Source of the DNA: Lichenostomus cassidix
Lineage: Eukaryota > Chordata > Aves > Passeriformes > Meliphagidae
Assembly (NCBI GenBank): GCA_008360975.2
Contig: CM039182.1
Location: 24,524,324 to 24,588,323, forward strand
DNA: 64,000 bases
Reading direction: 5' to 3'
The notes beneath the pieces are model-generated. The model was not told where the DNA came from. It was given only the letters and a program-made list of their open reading frames with translations, and ran no database searches. The position numbers and the translations under genes are program-made. How positions within the stretch are numbered: the first letter of the stretch is position 1; every line of letters begins with the position of its first letter. Positions 12,481 to 26,465 of the stretch are shown here, piece by piece.

Positions 12481-15400
12481 CACCCTAGACACCCACTGGG
12501 ACAGAGATCCTACTTTGTCTAATAAACACTTAGGGAACCTACCTATTGGGGTTTTTGTGTTGCTAATCCGGAGCTGAGAGACAGTATTCTCTTCCATTCT
12601 TCTAGCTTCTCCATCTTCTTCTGTTTCACTCTTTGCTCCATCTGGCTTTTGGTCATTCCTGCTGTTTTACAGATCATCTCCTGTTAATCAAAGCTGTTCT
12701 CCCTCCCCCACTGATTCAGTTTGTTGTTTATGGTGAAATGCATTAGCTTAAAGTTAATGAACTTCCACTAGAGCTCTTTCCTTTTACTTGCTGCCATGAA
12801 GCATCAATCAGTATCACAACAGTAAGTGCTAGTTCAGTGTGGACGGCATCTTTAGAAGTAGGGATGCAGCTGAGGAGGTGAAGGGAAGTGGCTATTTAGA
12901 GCTCAAGTCATCAATTAAATTACTCAGTGATAAAGTCACTGTCTTATTCTTAGTGATCATGTCATGTTGCTGTGTGGGGAGGTGGTGATGCATCATTACA
13001 TTCTGGTGCTTTGTGATGTTGTATCAGCTCTGGAGATATTTTGGGATAGTGCCAATATTCTGTAAGTTTTGCAGGCATGAGATGCTATAATGAGCAAGAG
13101 AAATAATTACTAAATCACCACTCCCCTAACACTGGGAGCCAGGACTGGAACTCAGCTTTCTTTTAAGCACGTTTCCCAGAGTGACAGAGGCGGCTTCCTC
13201 GCTACTACCAAAACCGCATTCTCTGGCTGGCTGGAGAACATGTTTTCATATGCCTTTATGCCTGCTTCAGGAAGTGACATTATTTTTTTCACTGTGCTTT
13301 TGAAACCTTTCAGACAATCCTATAAAGTTAAACTAGTGCTGCTTCTTGTGTGTGCTGCTGCTAGCACACAGAATCCTCCAGACCTTGGTGTTGCTGTCTT
13401 AGTCCCTGGTCTCTGCCAAACAATTTACTCTGACTTGGAAGGAAGGGATGCAATGTCATTGACCATTCCCCTGCATAGCTTCTGCAGAGGAAATGTGAAC
13501 TGGAAAAATACAGACATTCAAAATGGGGAATAACTATTTGAAGAAGGGAGGGACTCAAGAGCCTCCAAATTACTTCATCAACTGACTGGCTCCCTAAACT
13601 CCATCTGGCATGGAAAGCCTAGAAATGCTCTCAGACACCTAGCTAGGACAAAATGTTTGTGCACTGTCAGCCAGTCCTGGCTGTAGCAATGTACAGTGTG
13701 TAGTGTTCGCCTAAATTCCCATGATTAAACATTTCTCTTGCCCAAGTCTGCTGCTTCTGAGTTTTGTAGTCTCATGCTTTTGGGAGCTGTAGTACTCACT
13801 GAACACCATTTGCTGTTAACGATTGGCGTAACAATACCATCCTAAATATATGGAACACATGATTACAGTGGCATTAATTAAAAATACTTATCAGTCTACC
13901 CTGTTGCCGGTGCCTGAAGAGGTTTCTAATGGATTTCACCAGCAGCATTATAAATTATTTGTCAATGAATGATGAAAATATTGGGTTGTTTATACTTCAA
14001 GGATATTCTCTAAATAAGCAACTGCTTGCCTGCTGCCCTCCTTAAATATTTTCCCCCTTCAGAAAGCTATCGAAAGTGGGGTTCCACTGTGGAAATTAAG
14101 ATACCATGTTTATATTTCAAAAAGCAAGCTGAAGCCCTTAGAGTTTGTCTCCAGCTGAGAGAAGCACACATTTAGAAATTACAACATTGGTATTGGCTAT
14201 CTGGAGCTTTAGGAAGTGGCTGAGAGCTGGCAGTCAATTAAAACTGGGCTGGAGTTCAATATCAGAGTTATGCTGCCTGTTTTTGTAGGATATGTTTGAA
14301 TCCCGGGCTATGCTGCAATATGGTTTTGATGTAGAAGTATGTAAAAAGGAAATGTAACCCTTAAGAAGCTGTCTGCATTTTCTGGTACAGACAGGTTGTT
14401 CTACATAACTCGAGTTCAGGACCATATTTGGTCTGAAAAGTTGCACCCCATGTACTGTGGTGCAAATTCTGATCCCAATTTCCATGGTGTAAACATGGGG
14501 TAAAGCTGATAGCTTTGTTCCTTTGAGCAAAGAGCTGTGATACATATGTTTTGGAGTGTGACCAAGGTATGTCTTTCTGTCTGCAACAAAATGCTGGCTT
14601 TGGGGTGAGTGCTATACAGTGGCAGAAGTAAGAAAAAGTGCTTCTGCTTGACAAGAAAAGATGTAATCCATGTAGTCTGTAAATTAATGTGGATGTCTAG
14701 TGGTCTGATCCCCAAACTTCCCAGCTGTGATACGGAAGATCTACCTGATTGTAGTAAATCTCTCTGCTAAACATTTTTAAGCAGCTGGTTTGTGCAGCTG
14801 AATTCAGAATTGCTTTTATAGAAGGGCCCTGAACTTTTATTTTTACTTGTTTTCTTTATATAACTGTTGCCCTTTTCAGTGGTTAGTGTGCGATGCTTTA
14901 CTTATATTGAGCAGCACCCCAAAAGTAATTTGCCACATCGGCTCAAAGTGAGTGGTATCCAGATCTGTTAGCTCTATCACATTTACTGTTCACTGGAATA
15001 ATATTGCTCTTATCAGACAAAGTAGATCATACTTGTAATCCAGAGACCTCTGGGGTTTTTTCCTTCTTTTCCCAGTATGGTTTGGGGCTTGTAATAAGAG
15101 TGCTTTGGGAGCATTTGCTGCACTGTTGTGTATGCATGAAAAATACCACCTCCCGGCCCCACGAGTTGGAGAACAAGTTTCAAAAAGGAATATTTGCCCT
15201 AAGGGTTTTCCCCAAAGACACTGAAACTAATTAAAAGGCTCCTATTAACTTCAAGAAGTTTTGGATCCAATTGCTGGTGTTTTTGTTTTCGGAGAGCTGC
15301 CTGTAACAGCGGTTTTTGAGCCGTGGTGCGAAGCAGCCTCACTCCGGTGGTGTTCCTGTTCCCAGCAACTGATGCCCCTTGGAACAGGCCGCAAATGTGT

Positions 15401-18400
15401 AAAACAGATTCACCTCTTCGTAAAGCCATTCTCAGACAAAACCATTTAAACTTGCTTTAAAAAGAAAGGAAATAATTATTCCATTTGCTTTAAGGGTTAA
15501 TTACACTGGCTAACTAGACTGTGCAATACAGAAAGGATCCAGGGATCTTCAACCTAGGAGTGAAGTCATGCCCCTTACCAGTAGAGAAAAGAATGGTAAT
15601 TGCCTGCTGTGAGTATGAATGTATTTTGCTGGCTAGCAAAAGAAATGGCATTGACAACTGGCAAACCCACTCTGCTGAGGAAAAAATGTATTTTTGAGGC
15701 AGGCATGCAGCCAGCATTTTCATTTGGGAAGTCTCATAAGTGGAATCAAAACTCTTGTGGAGGTAACATGAAACTGTGCGTTAGAAGGTTGGTTTTTTTA
15801 ATCCCACATTTAATTCTGTCAACATTTCATGCTGGAATAAGAAAAATATTCCTTAGGTTGGTTTTAGTCAATCCCCCTCATCTTGGTTTCTCCCCCCACC
15901 CCAGTTCCTTTCTCCACCCCTCTCCTCAAGATTTCTTCCAGCAACGCATTTGTTTAGAAAGCAGTGGTCCTTAGGAAAATGGTGATGTGGTCTCCTCTGA
16001 GTTGAGCTGTGTGAGCAGCACCCAGCATTTTGAACCTGGCTCTGATCTGGGGATGTGTTGGAGACCATGGATTCACATAGGAAGGGCAGTCTGGTAGACA
16101 AGTGACAGGTCTGGGGAGCAGCAACCCGTCCAGGTCACCTCTGGCTCACCCATGTCTTTTTCAGCCCTTTCAGCTCTCACATAGCAATGGCAGTTTTGAG
16201 ATGAAGTAAGAATTGTAAAACCACCATGTGACAGGGAAATTCAATCGAGATGAAAGGGCATAGCTGAGACCTTAAAGATGGGGCAAGTCTTGCACAGCCC
16301 ATCTAATAGTTGTAGGCACAGAAATCAACTATTTTAGTGCATTTAGGGACAGAGTCCTAGGGTAATGTCTGTAAATACATTTAGGCCTTATTCATGTCTA
16401 AGATACGTGGACTTTGTAATTGATTCTCCGCAAGACTCAAGGTGGCCATACTGGGAACTGTTTGGTATTGAGGTCTTCTGAAAATCTTCTCTACAATGTA
16501 GATTTGCACCTAATCTTTTCTACCGTAATTAAGAAATGACGACTCGTGAAATATTAACCCTCTGCCATTCTGCTTAAGGATTTATAAAGAGCTGAAACTT
16601 TGGCTCATAAATCTGTATACAGGCACTTAAACAAATAGCCTGGTTACCCAAAGTGCTGAGCACGCAGCCTTTCCGGTTGATTTTCTAGGGTTTGGCCTAA
16701 AAAAGGCTTATGGAGCTGAGCTCCCATTCTTTCCTTCCCTCCCACTCTTTTTAGTGGTTTAAACTGTGTTCCTCTCTACCAGGCTTCACTTTGCTGTGGT
16801 GTCTGCTGCATTTGCTCTGTGTCACTTGCAAAGAGGATCACTAAAATATGTTGCATGCAGAGTGTGAAGTCAAGGTATCCTGCAATTGCCTTAATTTTCT
16901 GTACCAAAAGCGTAATTTCATAAAGTTCTTTGACAAACCAGTTTTTACCTAAATGTCTGCTGCTCTTTGTGCCTATCCTGGCTCACCATGCTTCAATGTA
17001 TAGCATGTAATTGGAGTATGTTTTTGGTATTTGTCCATTAGAAATTAGATTAAAGCCACCTTTCTACTTTGTATACTCTGGTGAACAGCTTTCAGGTAGC
17101 AATTGTTTCTTGCCATCAGACAGAATTTGATTCATAGAAGCCCTCAAGACCATTTTTTGGTATCATTAATTTCCCCAGTCATTACTCTTCCTTATAATTT
17201 GAGCACTGCAATAAGTGCTCCATTGTTTATGATTTAGTTTAGAAAGTCCATTATGTTCAATCTTCTGATCTTCGTTGGTACATTTGGCATGGTTCTTTAT
17301 CACAAAGAACTTTAACTTAGGGTAAATAAAATAACTACTTGATGCTATAAGTTTCGTATAGAGCATCTTTCCCCCTGCCCCTCTTTTTTAAAAGAATTAG
17401 TAAATGAGCAAACTTGTTCACAGAAATTGGTTCATTGGGGCTTTTCTATTTGTTACAGAACAAGTAGCATAACAAAATACAAATGTGCAACAAAAGGTTG
17501 TATAAAAGTAGAAGAACCTTTGGAATAGGAGCCAGAGAAGACATTAACATGAACTTTAAAAAACTGTTTGGAGGCTGGAAGTAAATGTTGGGGATTTTTC
17601 TAGAAATTATTCACTGTTGTGCTACTTTTCTGTTCTGGCAATGCTGTGACGACAGTGCCATGGCAAAACAGAGAACAAAATAAAAATTTCTCAAATTCTT
17701 AAGAGTAAAAAAATCTCAGATGAATGTTCAAGCCAGTAAAAAAGAGAAAATAATAAAAAAGGAAGATATTTTAATAGTCTGTCTGGATTTCCTCTAAACG
17801 AAGATGAAAATAACTTTGGAGGGATTTCTACTTAGAATGGATTGAGATTTTTTTGTCCTGCATTGTTTTATAATACTGCCAAAAAATGGAATTGATGGAG
17901 GTAAATACTAAAGAGAAAATATATTTGTCATTAACTCTGGGAAATATTTTTTGTCTTTTTACAAAAGCATGTATAATAACTTTAATGGGATTGAAAAGTG
18001 AGGGGCAGACAGAAGTCCTCTATAGATTCAGGGATACACTGCACCTGCCTACCATTTTATTTGGCCTGGGTATAAATAGAGGTCTTTGGACCAGGTTGTC
18101 ATTAATCTCTCATCTTTCATTATTATTCAGTAATTTAATCCACAAAATACTTTAAGTGGAATATTATGACCCTTTGATTTCTAAATGATTTTCCTCATAG
18201 ATCTTTTTCTCCTTGTGTGTTTATTGCATTCCTGTGCACATGGAGGAGAGCCTGGGTCTGCTAACAAGGCTGGAGCAGTTTTCTGAACAGAAAACAGCTC
18301 ACTCTGACTTTTGAATTGAAAAGCCTTCTGAAGGGAGGCTTTTAAACATCAGAGCAGAACTGAGCATGAACAGACATAGCAGGACTGAGCCCCTGCAGAA

Positions 18401-18850
18401 GCAGGGCTGGCTTTGTGCCTGGACTTGCACTCACTGAAATTATGAGAAAGGTGTGAAATAGAGCTGTGCTTGGGGTGTGTAAAATAGGGCCCTGAATGAA
18501 AATGAAATGTACAGGGAGGTTCTAGATATGTTTCATTACTGTAGGCTCTAGAAGAATTACAGGAAGTGGAAGAGCATCCCTTTCCACTCTCCTCCTAGTA
18601 GATACAGGTAACTGCAACTGCAAGGAGAGCACATTGGTCTCAGGCTATCAGAAAGAACTAAACAGAGACCTCAGCTAAAAACACTGTGAGGGTACTTGTT
18701 TGTTCAGAAAGGCATTTACTAATAAAATGAATTTAGCATTTTATTATAGAAGCTGACAATAGGAATGTTCAAATAAAAAATCTTGTCTGTCCAAAATTTA
18801 AACAGCTCATATGTTTGAAGACCCAGTTAATGTCATTTTTAGTCAGTTTT

Positions 18851-18904
18851 CACAGAGTCAAATAAGGCTTGAGGCTGGAAGAGACCTCAGGAGATCATCT
18901 GCTC
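18851..18904 (-). repeat. CR1 LINE 3'-end fragment, antisense
   Basis: The stretch 'cttgaggctggaagagacctcaggagatcatct' read in pieces (GGCTGGAAGAGACCTC, then GGAGATCATCT) is the reverse complement of the conserved CR1 3' end. It is preceded by a degraded 'cacagagtc' that corresponds to the terminal ATTCTRTG-type repeats. Only the last ~55 bases of the LINE remain, typical of severely 5'-truncated CR1 copies. Confidence 0.75.
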
Positions 18905-19679
18905 ATCATTTTCCTCTATTACCTTTTGCACTTGAGCAAACCCATGAAACAAAAATGTGAGCAAGATGCAAAAAACTTCTGTGGGTGAAACCTGACTGAT
19001 GTGCAGATTTGAGAGCAGAAAGATTTTCTTGTTTTCCAATGTACTTTCAGAAAAAAAAATAGGTATTGAAATGAAGTCCTCCAAACTGTGGAGTAACATC
19101 TGAACTCTGGGACAGTCACCAAAACCACACCTAAAAAAAACCCAACCAAACAAATAACATTAAAAATGAGCATCAATTAGTATGCAAATAATGTTTATGA
19201 AAGAGGCAAAATTGACATCCACGAATATCAAACATCTCTGCTTAAGAACAGAGCTGTTGGCAGCATGAGTTCAGTCTGAGCTGTGCTGGGGTAGTTCTTT
19301 TCCTCAAGTGAACTGTGTACTGTGTGTCCACAACCTTTTAAATCTTCTGTTCTGCTGAAGGATCACTCAAAAAAAGTCTCAATATTCCCTGTTTAGAGTG
19401 TTAGGAATTTCTTCCTGGTGAATTTTAGCATTTACATCACTGGGAACTGTGGTTTTGTTATCAATTTCCATTCCCCTTTACTCATGTCTTTCCCAGGATA
19501 GGTGATCAAATATTACTTTGGTGTAAGACCTCTCAAAAGTCAACTAGTACAACACATGTGATGACTGAGTATGTTTTTCTCTCAGCAACACCTCTTGTGA
19601 TCTACACATCTTCTTCTCCTTACATATACGGGTGTCTCTTGGAGATACCTACCTCCAAAATCTCAGTTCCTACCACCCA

Positions 19680-19721
19680 AAGCACACCTTAACATAGAGA
19701 AAGCACGCCTTAATGTAGAGA
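19680..19721 (+). repeat. Two-copy 21-bp tandem repeat
   Basis: Units 19680-19700 and 19701-19721 both begin AAGCAC and end TAGAGA and differ at only three positions. A third partial start (AAGC) follows. Most likely replication slippage. Confidence 0.8.
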
Positions 19722-20343
19722 AAGCTTGCGTTTAAAAATAAAAAGTTCATTCAAGATCTTGTCCTTTTTCTGGGACAACCACCCCATGCGTCAGAACTAG
19801 AAACACCTGTCCCTTAGGCCTCGAGAGACTCAGCTCTTCACCCCATGTCAATGAATCCTGTACTGGAAATAGACTACAGACCACTTTAATAATTGCTTTC
19901 TTTTGTTTGTTTGCTTTTAGTTAATAGGAAAAAACAGAAACATTCTAAACCAAGTTCAAAGGGAACTTGGTCATCTCTATTTCCCCATCCAGGAGAAACG
20001 GGGTAAAATCTGTTTTGAATTTAGCTATCAATCTAGTAGTAAATTGAATTAAATAAGAAAATGTTTGAAAGCCGAGTTGTATTTCATTCCAACTGCATTG
20101 CTGATTTAAATGGGGTCGTGGGAGGGGAATAAGGCTTAAATATTCAGCGTTTTTATGCTCGAGTATCCCTTGTGCTTCCACCACACCTCCTCTGGAGACA
20201 AAACACAAAGCATGTTTGGAACAGCTCACTGCTGCCATGCTGCACAGCCCTGGTGCCTGCTGTATCAAAGCCTAGCCTAGAGCAGGGAGAGGTGCTGAGC
20301 TGCACCACTGCTGTGTGGATGTGCATGTGTGAGCTTGCACGTG

Positions 20344-20383
20344 CATGTCAGACCTTGTGCAAGCACGTCAGACCTTGTGCAAG
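20344..20383 (+). repeat. Two-copy 20-bp tandem repeat
   Basis: The block GTCAGACCTTGTGCAAG occurs twice at a 20-base period. It lies in a TG/CA-rich stretch with other GCATGTG-like words just upstream (20315-20345). No function is evident. Confidence 0.85.
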
Positions 20384-23300
20384 CCAGAGATCATGCTCTG
20401 AGTATGCTACAGTGGACTTGCAAGGCAAGTGAAGGAAAGGAGAAAAGGGTTTCCGAAACTGAAAAGTATGCCAGCGAAGGAAAATGCCATTTGAAGGATC
20501 AGCAGGAGGGGAATAATGCTAGTTAGAGTTTTCCAAAGGCAGGGGAGGAAGGCAAGTCTGGCCTTTAATTCTGAATTCCATGAGCAGGACAAAGAGGAAA
20601 GTGTATATCTGGCATTTATTTAATGTAGGGATTTTGTACAAGTGTCACTAATTTGTATAGGATATTCTCTGGTTCTTACAGTGTTAGGCAGGCTCAGCAG
20701 AGTGACAGATATACCAGCTGAAATGAAGAAAATGACATGGACAGAGATGGAGGCTGCTATTCACCAACACATAACAAAAGGAAATAGTGTGAATAAGCAT
20801 GTTCATTTCCAGCACACCTGGGAAGTCAGGCATTAATGGCAAAACCCATCATCCTGGTGTGGTCTTCAGGCAGTGGTACTAGTTCAAAACCCAGCTGATC
20901 TTACCTGCATTCCAGGTGCTAAAGACTTTGATTTGGTCACTTAGCCTTTTGTGTGAGGTATTACACACAAACACAAAGCCCTGGTTTCAATTCTTGTCTC
21001 TGGCACTTGAGCTATTTCTTTCTATTGTCATGAGGGTTCCCAGCTTGAGCCTCTACTCAAGACTGAATGCCTTGGCTGCTGGCTTGCAGTCTGGTACACC
21101 TGGGAGCCAGCCCTGACCCCCAGATGGAGAAACTCAATTGGGTGGGAACACATGAAGACACTGATCTGAGCTCCAATGTTAGCACCACCAGCAAGGTGGG
21201 TGTAGCTGGTTGAAACCACATGGCACAGGGGACCTGAGCAGACATCCAGACATGGCTAAATAGGAAACGGTCAACACATCCCAAACTGGGAATTTTTGAG
21301 CTGAGAAGTAATGAACAGGCAGAACAGACAAAACATTTGGCCAGATGCTGAATCATGGACCAGCTTGTATCAAGGTCCAGCCACGGACTGTGAGTCCTGC
21401 TGCAGCAAACACTGCAGGAGGAAGCTGGAGTGGTAGCAATGCTAATGTGCTTTTGATGAAGTTTAACTTCTTATCAATTGTAAAGAGCTCTGGAGTGCAC
21501 TATCTGCTAGATTAACCTGCACTGATTTCACATCCATTTATATGGGAAGACATGTATTTTTAACATTAGTTCTGCTGCATGTTTAAATGAGACATGCTTT
21601 ACAATGTAATTAAGAAACTCTTCGCACAATTGTCAGCTCACACTTTTCCCACTTTGCTAATGCCTTCAATGCACAAAAGCCATGAAGAAAATCTTTCCGT
21701 GACATGATGGCATTACCAGCTCTTTTCAAGTGGGAGGACTGTACTCCTACACAGCAGATTTTCCCTGTGTTGTGGTATTCATACAGCAAAGAGCTGTACT
21801 TCTGAAGGGTTTCTTGTTTAAGCTCTTTCATGCTTCTTGCCTTGGAGACTTCTTTTAGACATGAAGCCAAGAGGAGGTCAGGAAGTGCTCCGTGCTGCAG
21901 CTTCTTTTTCTGTATATGTTTCTATGTGGTTCTCCACAGATCCATGGAACACATTCCCTTCCATCTCTCTCCCTTTCAGAGTAGTTTATGTTTCATTATT
22001 TGCAGATGGAAAAATGACAACTTGAAAAACAGGGGAGGATCTTTTTATTTAAATCATCGTCTTCTTTCAGGCTCTCATGAAGTGTCATGGGGTAATACTG
22101 AGAATGCGAAAACCAATTGGATTTTATTTGCCCAGTGCATGAAAAATGAACTTCCGTGCACATTTCCATGCAAGATTATTTTTAGCTGTCATTCCACTGA
22201 TGGAATTTGCCCATCTTTGTAACTTTCCAATTTGGCCAAACTACTGATGCATTTACTGATGCCATTACTGCCTTTGATTTTAGGGGGCTGAGTATGGCTT
22301 TATAAAGTCTGTATTTTCAACTCTTCTGCACTTCTTTTTTCATTGCTAAGCACACAGAATAACAACCAGGGGTAGATTCAATCTTGAAAAACCCACTAGG
22401 AATTTTTAGCAGCCTGAACCATCCCAACTAACCCAAGACACACAAGCTCTGTTCCCCAGTTTTGTTTATTCTTTTCCTACCATGATTTACAGCCAAAACA
22501 CACTAGCTGTGCTCGCTCCTCACATCCCAATCACAAAACCAGAAAAGACTTTGTTGAACTGAGCAACACTGTTAAGCCCTTGTCTAACAGTTTCAGATTC
22601 ATTTAGCCATGAGTGCAAAGTTAATCAAGTTTCACAAAGATCTGTGTGTGATCTCAGTCACGTTAGTAGGAGCTCTGAAAAGTGGTGGAGTTTGAGGGCA
22701 GCGTCCCGTCTGCTGCTTGTGCCAAGCTGCTTCTCTTGTACGTCTGTCCCTGCTATTACATTTCAGTTCTGTGGACGAAAGCACTGAGAGGATGAGGCCA
22801 GAACTTACTCAAAATCTTTCAGTGGCAAATGGAGCAGTGGGGAAGAGTGGAACTCATGGAAGAGCCTGCCTGGAAGTGGGGCAGTGAGCTCATGGAAGAA
22901 ATGACGGGCACCAGCTGGCATTTCCCAGCCATCCTCCTCCATCTTCTGCCTTTGCTGAGCTGCCCGTTAAGGAAACAGTGCTTCCACTTACGTGGAACTT
23001 CCCTGTGAGCCCAGGGTGTTGGCCAGAGTGCTTTCCCACCTCACTGGCTGATCTTCCTGTGCCTAAAGCCAGCCTGTTCTGTAATGCTGTAACCTGGGGC
23101 AGCAAGGCCATGGCTCAGCACAGTAGTGGGGCTGGCAGAGCTGTGCACAGCAGGGCTTCATTGAAGAGGACCTTCTGCCTTTCTGCATCACAGATCCTTG
23201 AGTACAGGGAATCATCTGACCACTCATTTGGTATTTTGTTTTGCATTTGTGTCCACAGTAAGATCTGTAGTACATCCAGAAGTCTCCTCCAGCATCCCAG

Positions 23301-23488
23301 TTTTCTAGCACAGCAGCTGAACTTTGATGTGACTTGTGTTCATAAAGGAAGCAATTACTTCATAGCAGCATGTACTGTCATGAGTCTGTTCTAAGAGCTA
23401 GGAGCAAATCCCTAAACTTTCCTGTGTTCTGTGTAATTGGAATAGGTGTTTCTACAGAAATTGATGTCATGGAATCAAAACAAAATGC

Positions 23489-23503
23489 TTTTTTTTTTTT
23501 TTT
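23489..23503 (+). repeat. Poly(T) run, T15
   Basis: Uninterrupted run of 15 T's inside the intron. No attached retroelement was recognised on either strand. Confidence 0.9.
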
Positions 23504-24737
23504 GCCTGTGATTTGCTCTGAATCATGGTTTTTGCTGCAGTATAAGACAGTTCTGCTGTTATCTTCAACCTTCTCTCCCCAAAAATCAAGCTATAAAAAA
23601 ACCTGTCTAGATTTTAGCCACCTGGTTATAGTTAGTTTCTTATTTTAAAATAGCTTTCAAAATAGATCAGACATTACACTGTTAAAAACAATTTTCCCTG
23701 TAGGTATTGAATATCAGACAGAGCTTGTAGTAATAACTGATAGGTATCTAGAATAATCTTCAGTATGAACTGAGACTACAAAGATCTGTCAATCACTGTA
23801 TTTAACTTTAAACACAGATGATTTGAATTCATGTTAGCAGCATGAGGAAGTCCAAAAGATGGAATGGTGCTGTTGGAGAAAAGATGATAGGATTACCTCT
23901 GCTGTTAGCCTTTCCTGTTACTGGTTTGAAATACTAAATCAAGGTGAAGTTTATGAAAAAGGCTACAACAGGGGTTTGTAACTCTTCATTCCTGCTGGGA
24001 TTTTCCTATTATAAATCTGCTGTCAGAAGTAAGTGCTTTACTTGTGGCTTAATTTTATGCAGGCACAAACACCTTGGTTCAACACATTTTGCCAGAGACA
24101 ATCTTGACTATCTTAATGCAACAGAGTCCTCATTAACAAGGACCTGTGAAAAAGAAAAATGCACACATGCTCTTTTGTCATTGGTCATTCATGAGCAGCC
24201 TGATGAAAACTGAAATAAGACATAAATCCCAAGGTGGTATGGAGCTGGTGTGGAGACATGAGTGTTTGAATCACACAGCTTTTGTGAATTATCCATCTTG
24301 GAAGAACATTACACTCCACCTTTTGAAAGATGTTTCATTAATGTAGTGGAAAGCTCACAATTTCTATTTGTTCTGCTGTGGCTGCTGAATTTAGCACTAC
24401 CCCCAGTACCGACCCCCAAAACAAACACCTCTGTTGAGGTGATTTGTCGTATTTTATCCAACTATGCAATCATACAGGCAACTAGGACAATGGGTTCCAA
24501 GATGCTGGTCAGACTTGCTTGTGTAATTTTTCTCAATGCAAGAGCCATCAAGGCAAATTGGTAGCACTTTGCTGGCTTCATCATGCATTAGCTCTGTTCG
24601 AGTTCTGTATGCAAATATAGAAAGTCAGGATCAGGCTTCAAAAGCAATAAAAGCCTGTTTGCATATTTCCTCTGAATATTGGCACTGTTTGATGTACTGA
24701 GCTGTGTTTCAGGTGTGCACCAAGTTTGTTACCGCTA

Positions 24738-24786
24738 TCTGTTATCTTGTTCTCAGGAACCAGTGTCTGTTATCTTGTTCTCAGGA
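24738..24786 (+). repeat. Two-copy direct repeat (21 of 28 bp exact)
   Basis: A 21-base word beginning TCTGTTATCTTG is repeated exactly at 24738-24758 and 24766-24786, with 7 unmatched bases between. A small recent duplication, since the copies are identical. Confidence 0.9.
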
Positions 24787-25550
24787 CATGGATGTGAAAT
24801 TTGCCTTCAGGCACTCAGAACTGAAAGCAGGACTTGAAGTTTGTCCCATCTAACAGAAATTATTAGCCTGAAGTCTTAAGAGAGGGAATCTCACATCACA
24901 AGAGGAGACATCTTGTCATTATGGTGATGAAAGACATCCTTACCCCCAACCCAGTGTGTGCTTCTATGTTGCTCTAATATCAGATTTTAAAATTGCCACT
25001 CAAGTTTGACTGCATCCCTTAGGCAGTGACTGCATTAAAGTCAGGCCCAGAAGGAATCTCTTCTTCATGCAGTACTGTGAAATTTGAAATTTCAAAATAT
25101 AATTTTGTTCCAGCTTGAAAGAAGACTCCAATGTACTGACACTCCACCTTAAGTAAAATTTTGCCTTATTTTCCAGTCTGGTTACTGAAAACGTCTATGT
25201 TTTAACAAAACTTAAGTATTTCAATTTTACTTTGCTTTACCTCATATTTTAAAATAGTCTAAAAGTGAAAAATCCAAGAAGTACTTTTAGTGGAAGGTCC
25301 CAAAAAAACACTCAAAAATGTGAAGTCAAGCCATTTTAATGTTGCCAGGACTGCCTCTTCATCTTGGTTTCTTTTTTTAATTTTCCCACTTCCACAGAGG
25401 AAGTGACACCATTTTGCAAAAGACCAAGATTTGACAGAGCTGCACCTTTTTGCCAGAATATGACTCCAGTGTTGCTGGCTTTTGTGATCTGGCTGTAGAT
25501 GGAAGAGTCAACTGATGAAACATAATGTGCTTTGAATTATCACAGCAAAA

Positions 25551-25589
25551 CGCTTCGCTTGCGGTAAATTCGTTGGCGTGTATGCACGT
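25551..25589. other. Local CpG cluster in AT-rich intron
   Basis: Six CpG dinucleotides fall within about 39 bases (CGCTTCGCTTGCGG, then further CGs at 25571, 25577 and 25587) in surroundings that have almost none. Methylation normally erodes CpGs in introns, so such a cluster may mark an unmethylated or constrained element. It could equally be chance. Confidence 0.4.
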
Positions 25590-26465
25590 TGTGTTTCCTC
25601 AGATCAGGATGACAACCTCATTGCTGCCTGGTTTGTGGCATCCCAAGTTAACCCCAAGTTAACACATGTAAATTCGCAGCTATGAGCTGTGTTACAGCAA
25701 AAGGACACAGGGGCTGAAGTCCTTCTTTATTTTGTTTCCCTAAAAAATGGATTGTGAGGTTGCATAACCCAGATAACCCAGCTTATTTTATCTGCTTTCA
25801 TACAGTTCTCCTGAGTTAATGCTCTTGTCCGTGGCTGAGAGCTTCCAAGAGCTTGCCGAGGAGAGGGTCTTTGCAGTGTTTTGAGAGAAAAGGAAGGATT
25901 TTAATTTACAGGCAGGCGTTATATGGCCCTTCAAAGCATCCATTTTTCAAAGAGGGACAGATATAAAGTAGCCATAGAAATGATTTTCCTGGCGGGTCTG
26001 AACTGTGAAGTGGGAAAAAGGAAGCATGTTCCAGTGAGTGGCTGTGGTGGAGCTTAATCTTCCCATGTACCCCAACTGCAGGTGCAGTCTGCCTGTTTAG
26101 ACATCTGAACCTACTGAAGTCTCTTGAGCTTAAGCACAGAAAAACATATCTGATCCTCCGAGTTGCAACAGATAAACTGGGTTTTAACCATAGCAATGGG
26201 GAACTTGGGTGAGGGGGTTGGTTTTTGTCTTTTTTAAAATTTTAATTACTGTCTTACAACCCAAGTTCTGGGAAAAACCTTGAAGTTCACCCGAGAATCC
26301 AAATCAGAGGGCATTTCTGTGTCAAACAGGTATCTACAGGTGGGTAGGGCTCCTGACGTGCACAAAGCCCCTGATTGCAAGTAGGGGATTTTTGCTATCT
26401 GCTTTGGGAAAAGCAATGCCAGGCAGGCTGGAGAGGGGCCAGGAGGAAGGAAGAGGCCTTCCTGG

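Larger units (their letters stand above)
7770..18850 (+). other. Intronic sequence with one strong hairpin
   Basis: Intron body with no coding exon found on either strand. It contains the perfect inverted repeat at 11668-11716 and an A-rich tandem duplication at 12445-12480 (both listed separately), plus a minor 7-bp hairpin at 17201-17220. Segments 11190-11400 and 13820-14090 look unusually free of low-complexity sequence and may be conserved noncoding DNA. That cannot be tested from one sequence. Confidence 0.5.
18905..26465 (+). other. Intronic sequence with short local duplications
   Basis: No exon or RNA gene recognised. Three short two-copy direct repeats (19680-19721, 20344-20383, 24738-24786) and a T15 run (23489-23503) occur here. 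A small cluster of CpG dinucleotides lies at 25551-25589. ORFs of up to 138 codons (22978-23394, +) have no recognisable protein features. Confidence 0.5.
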
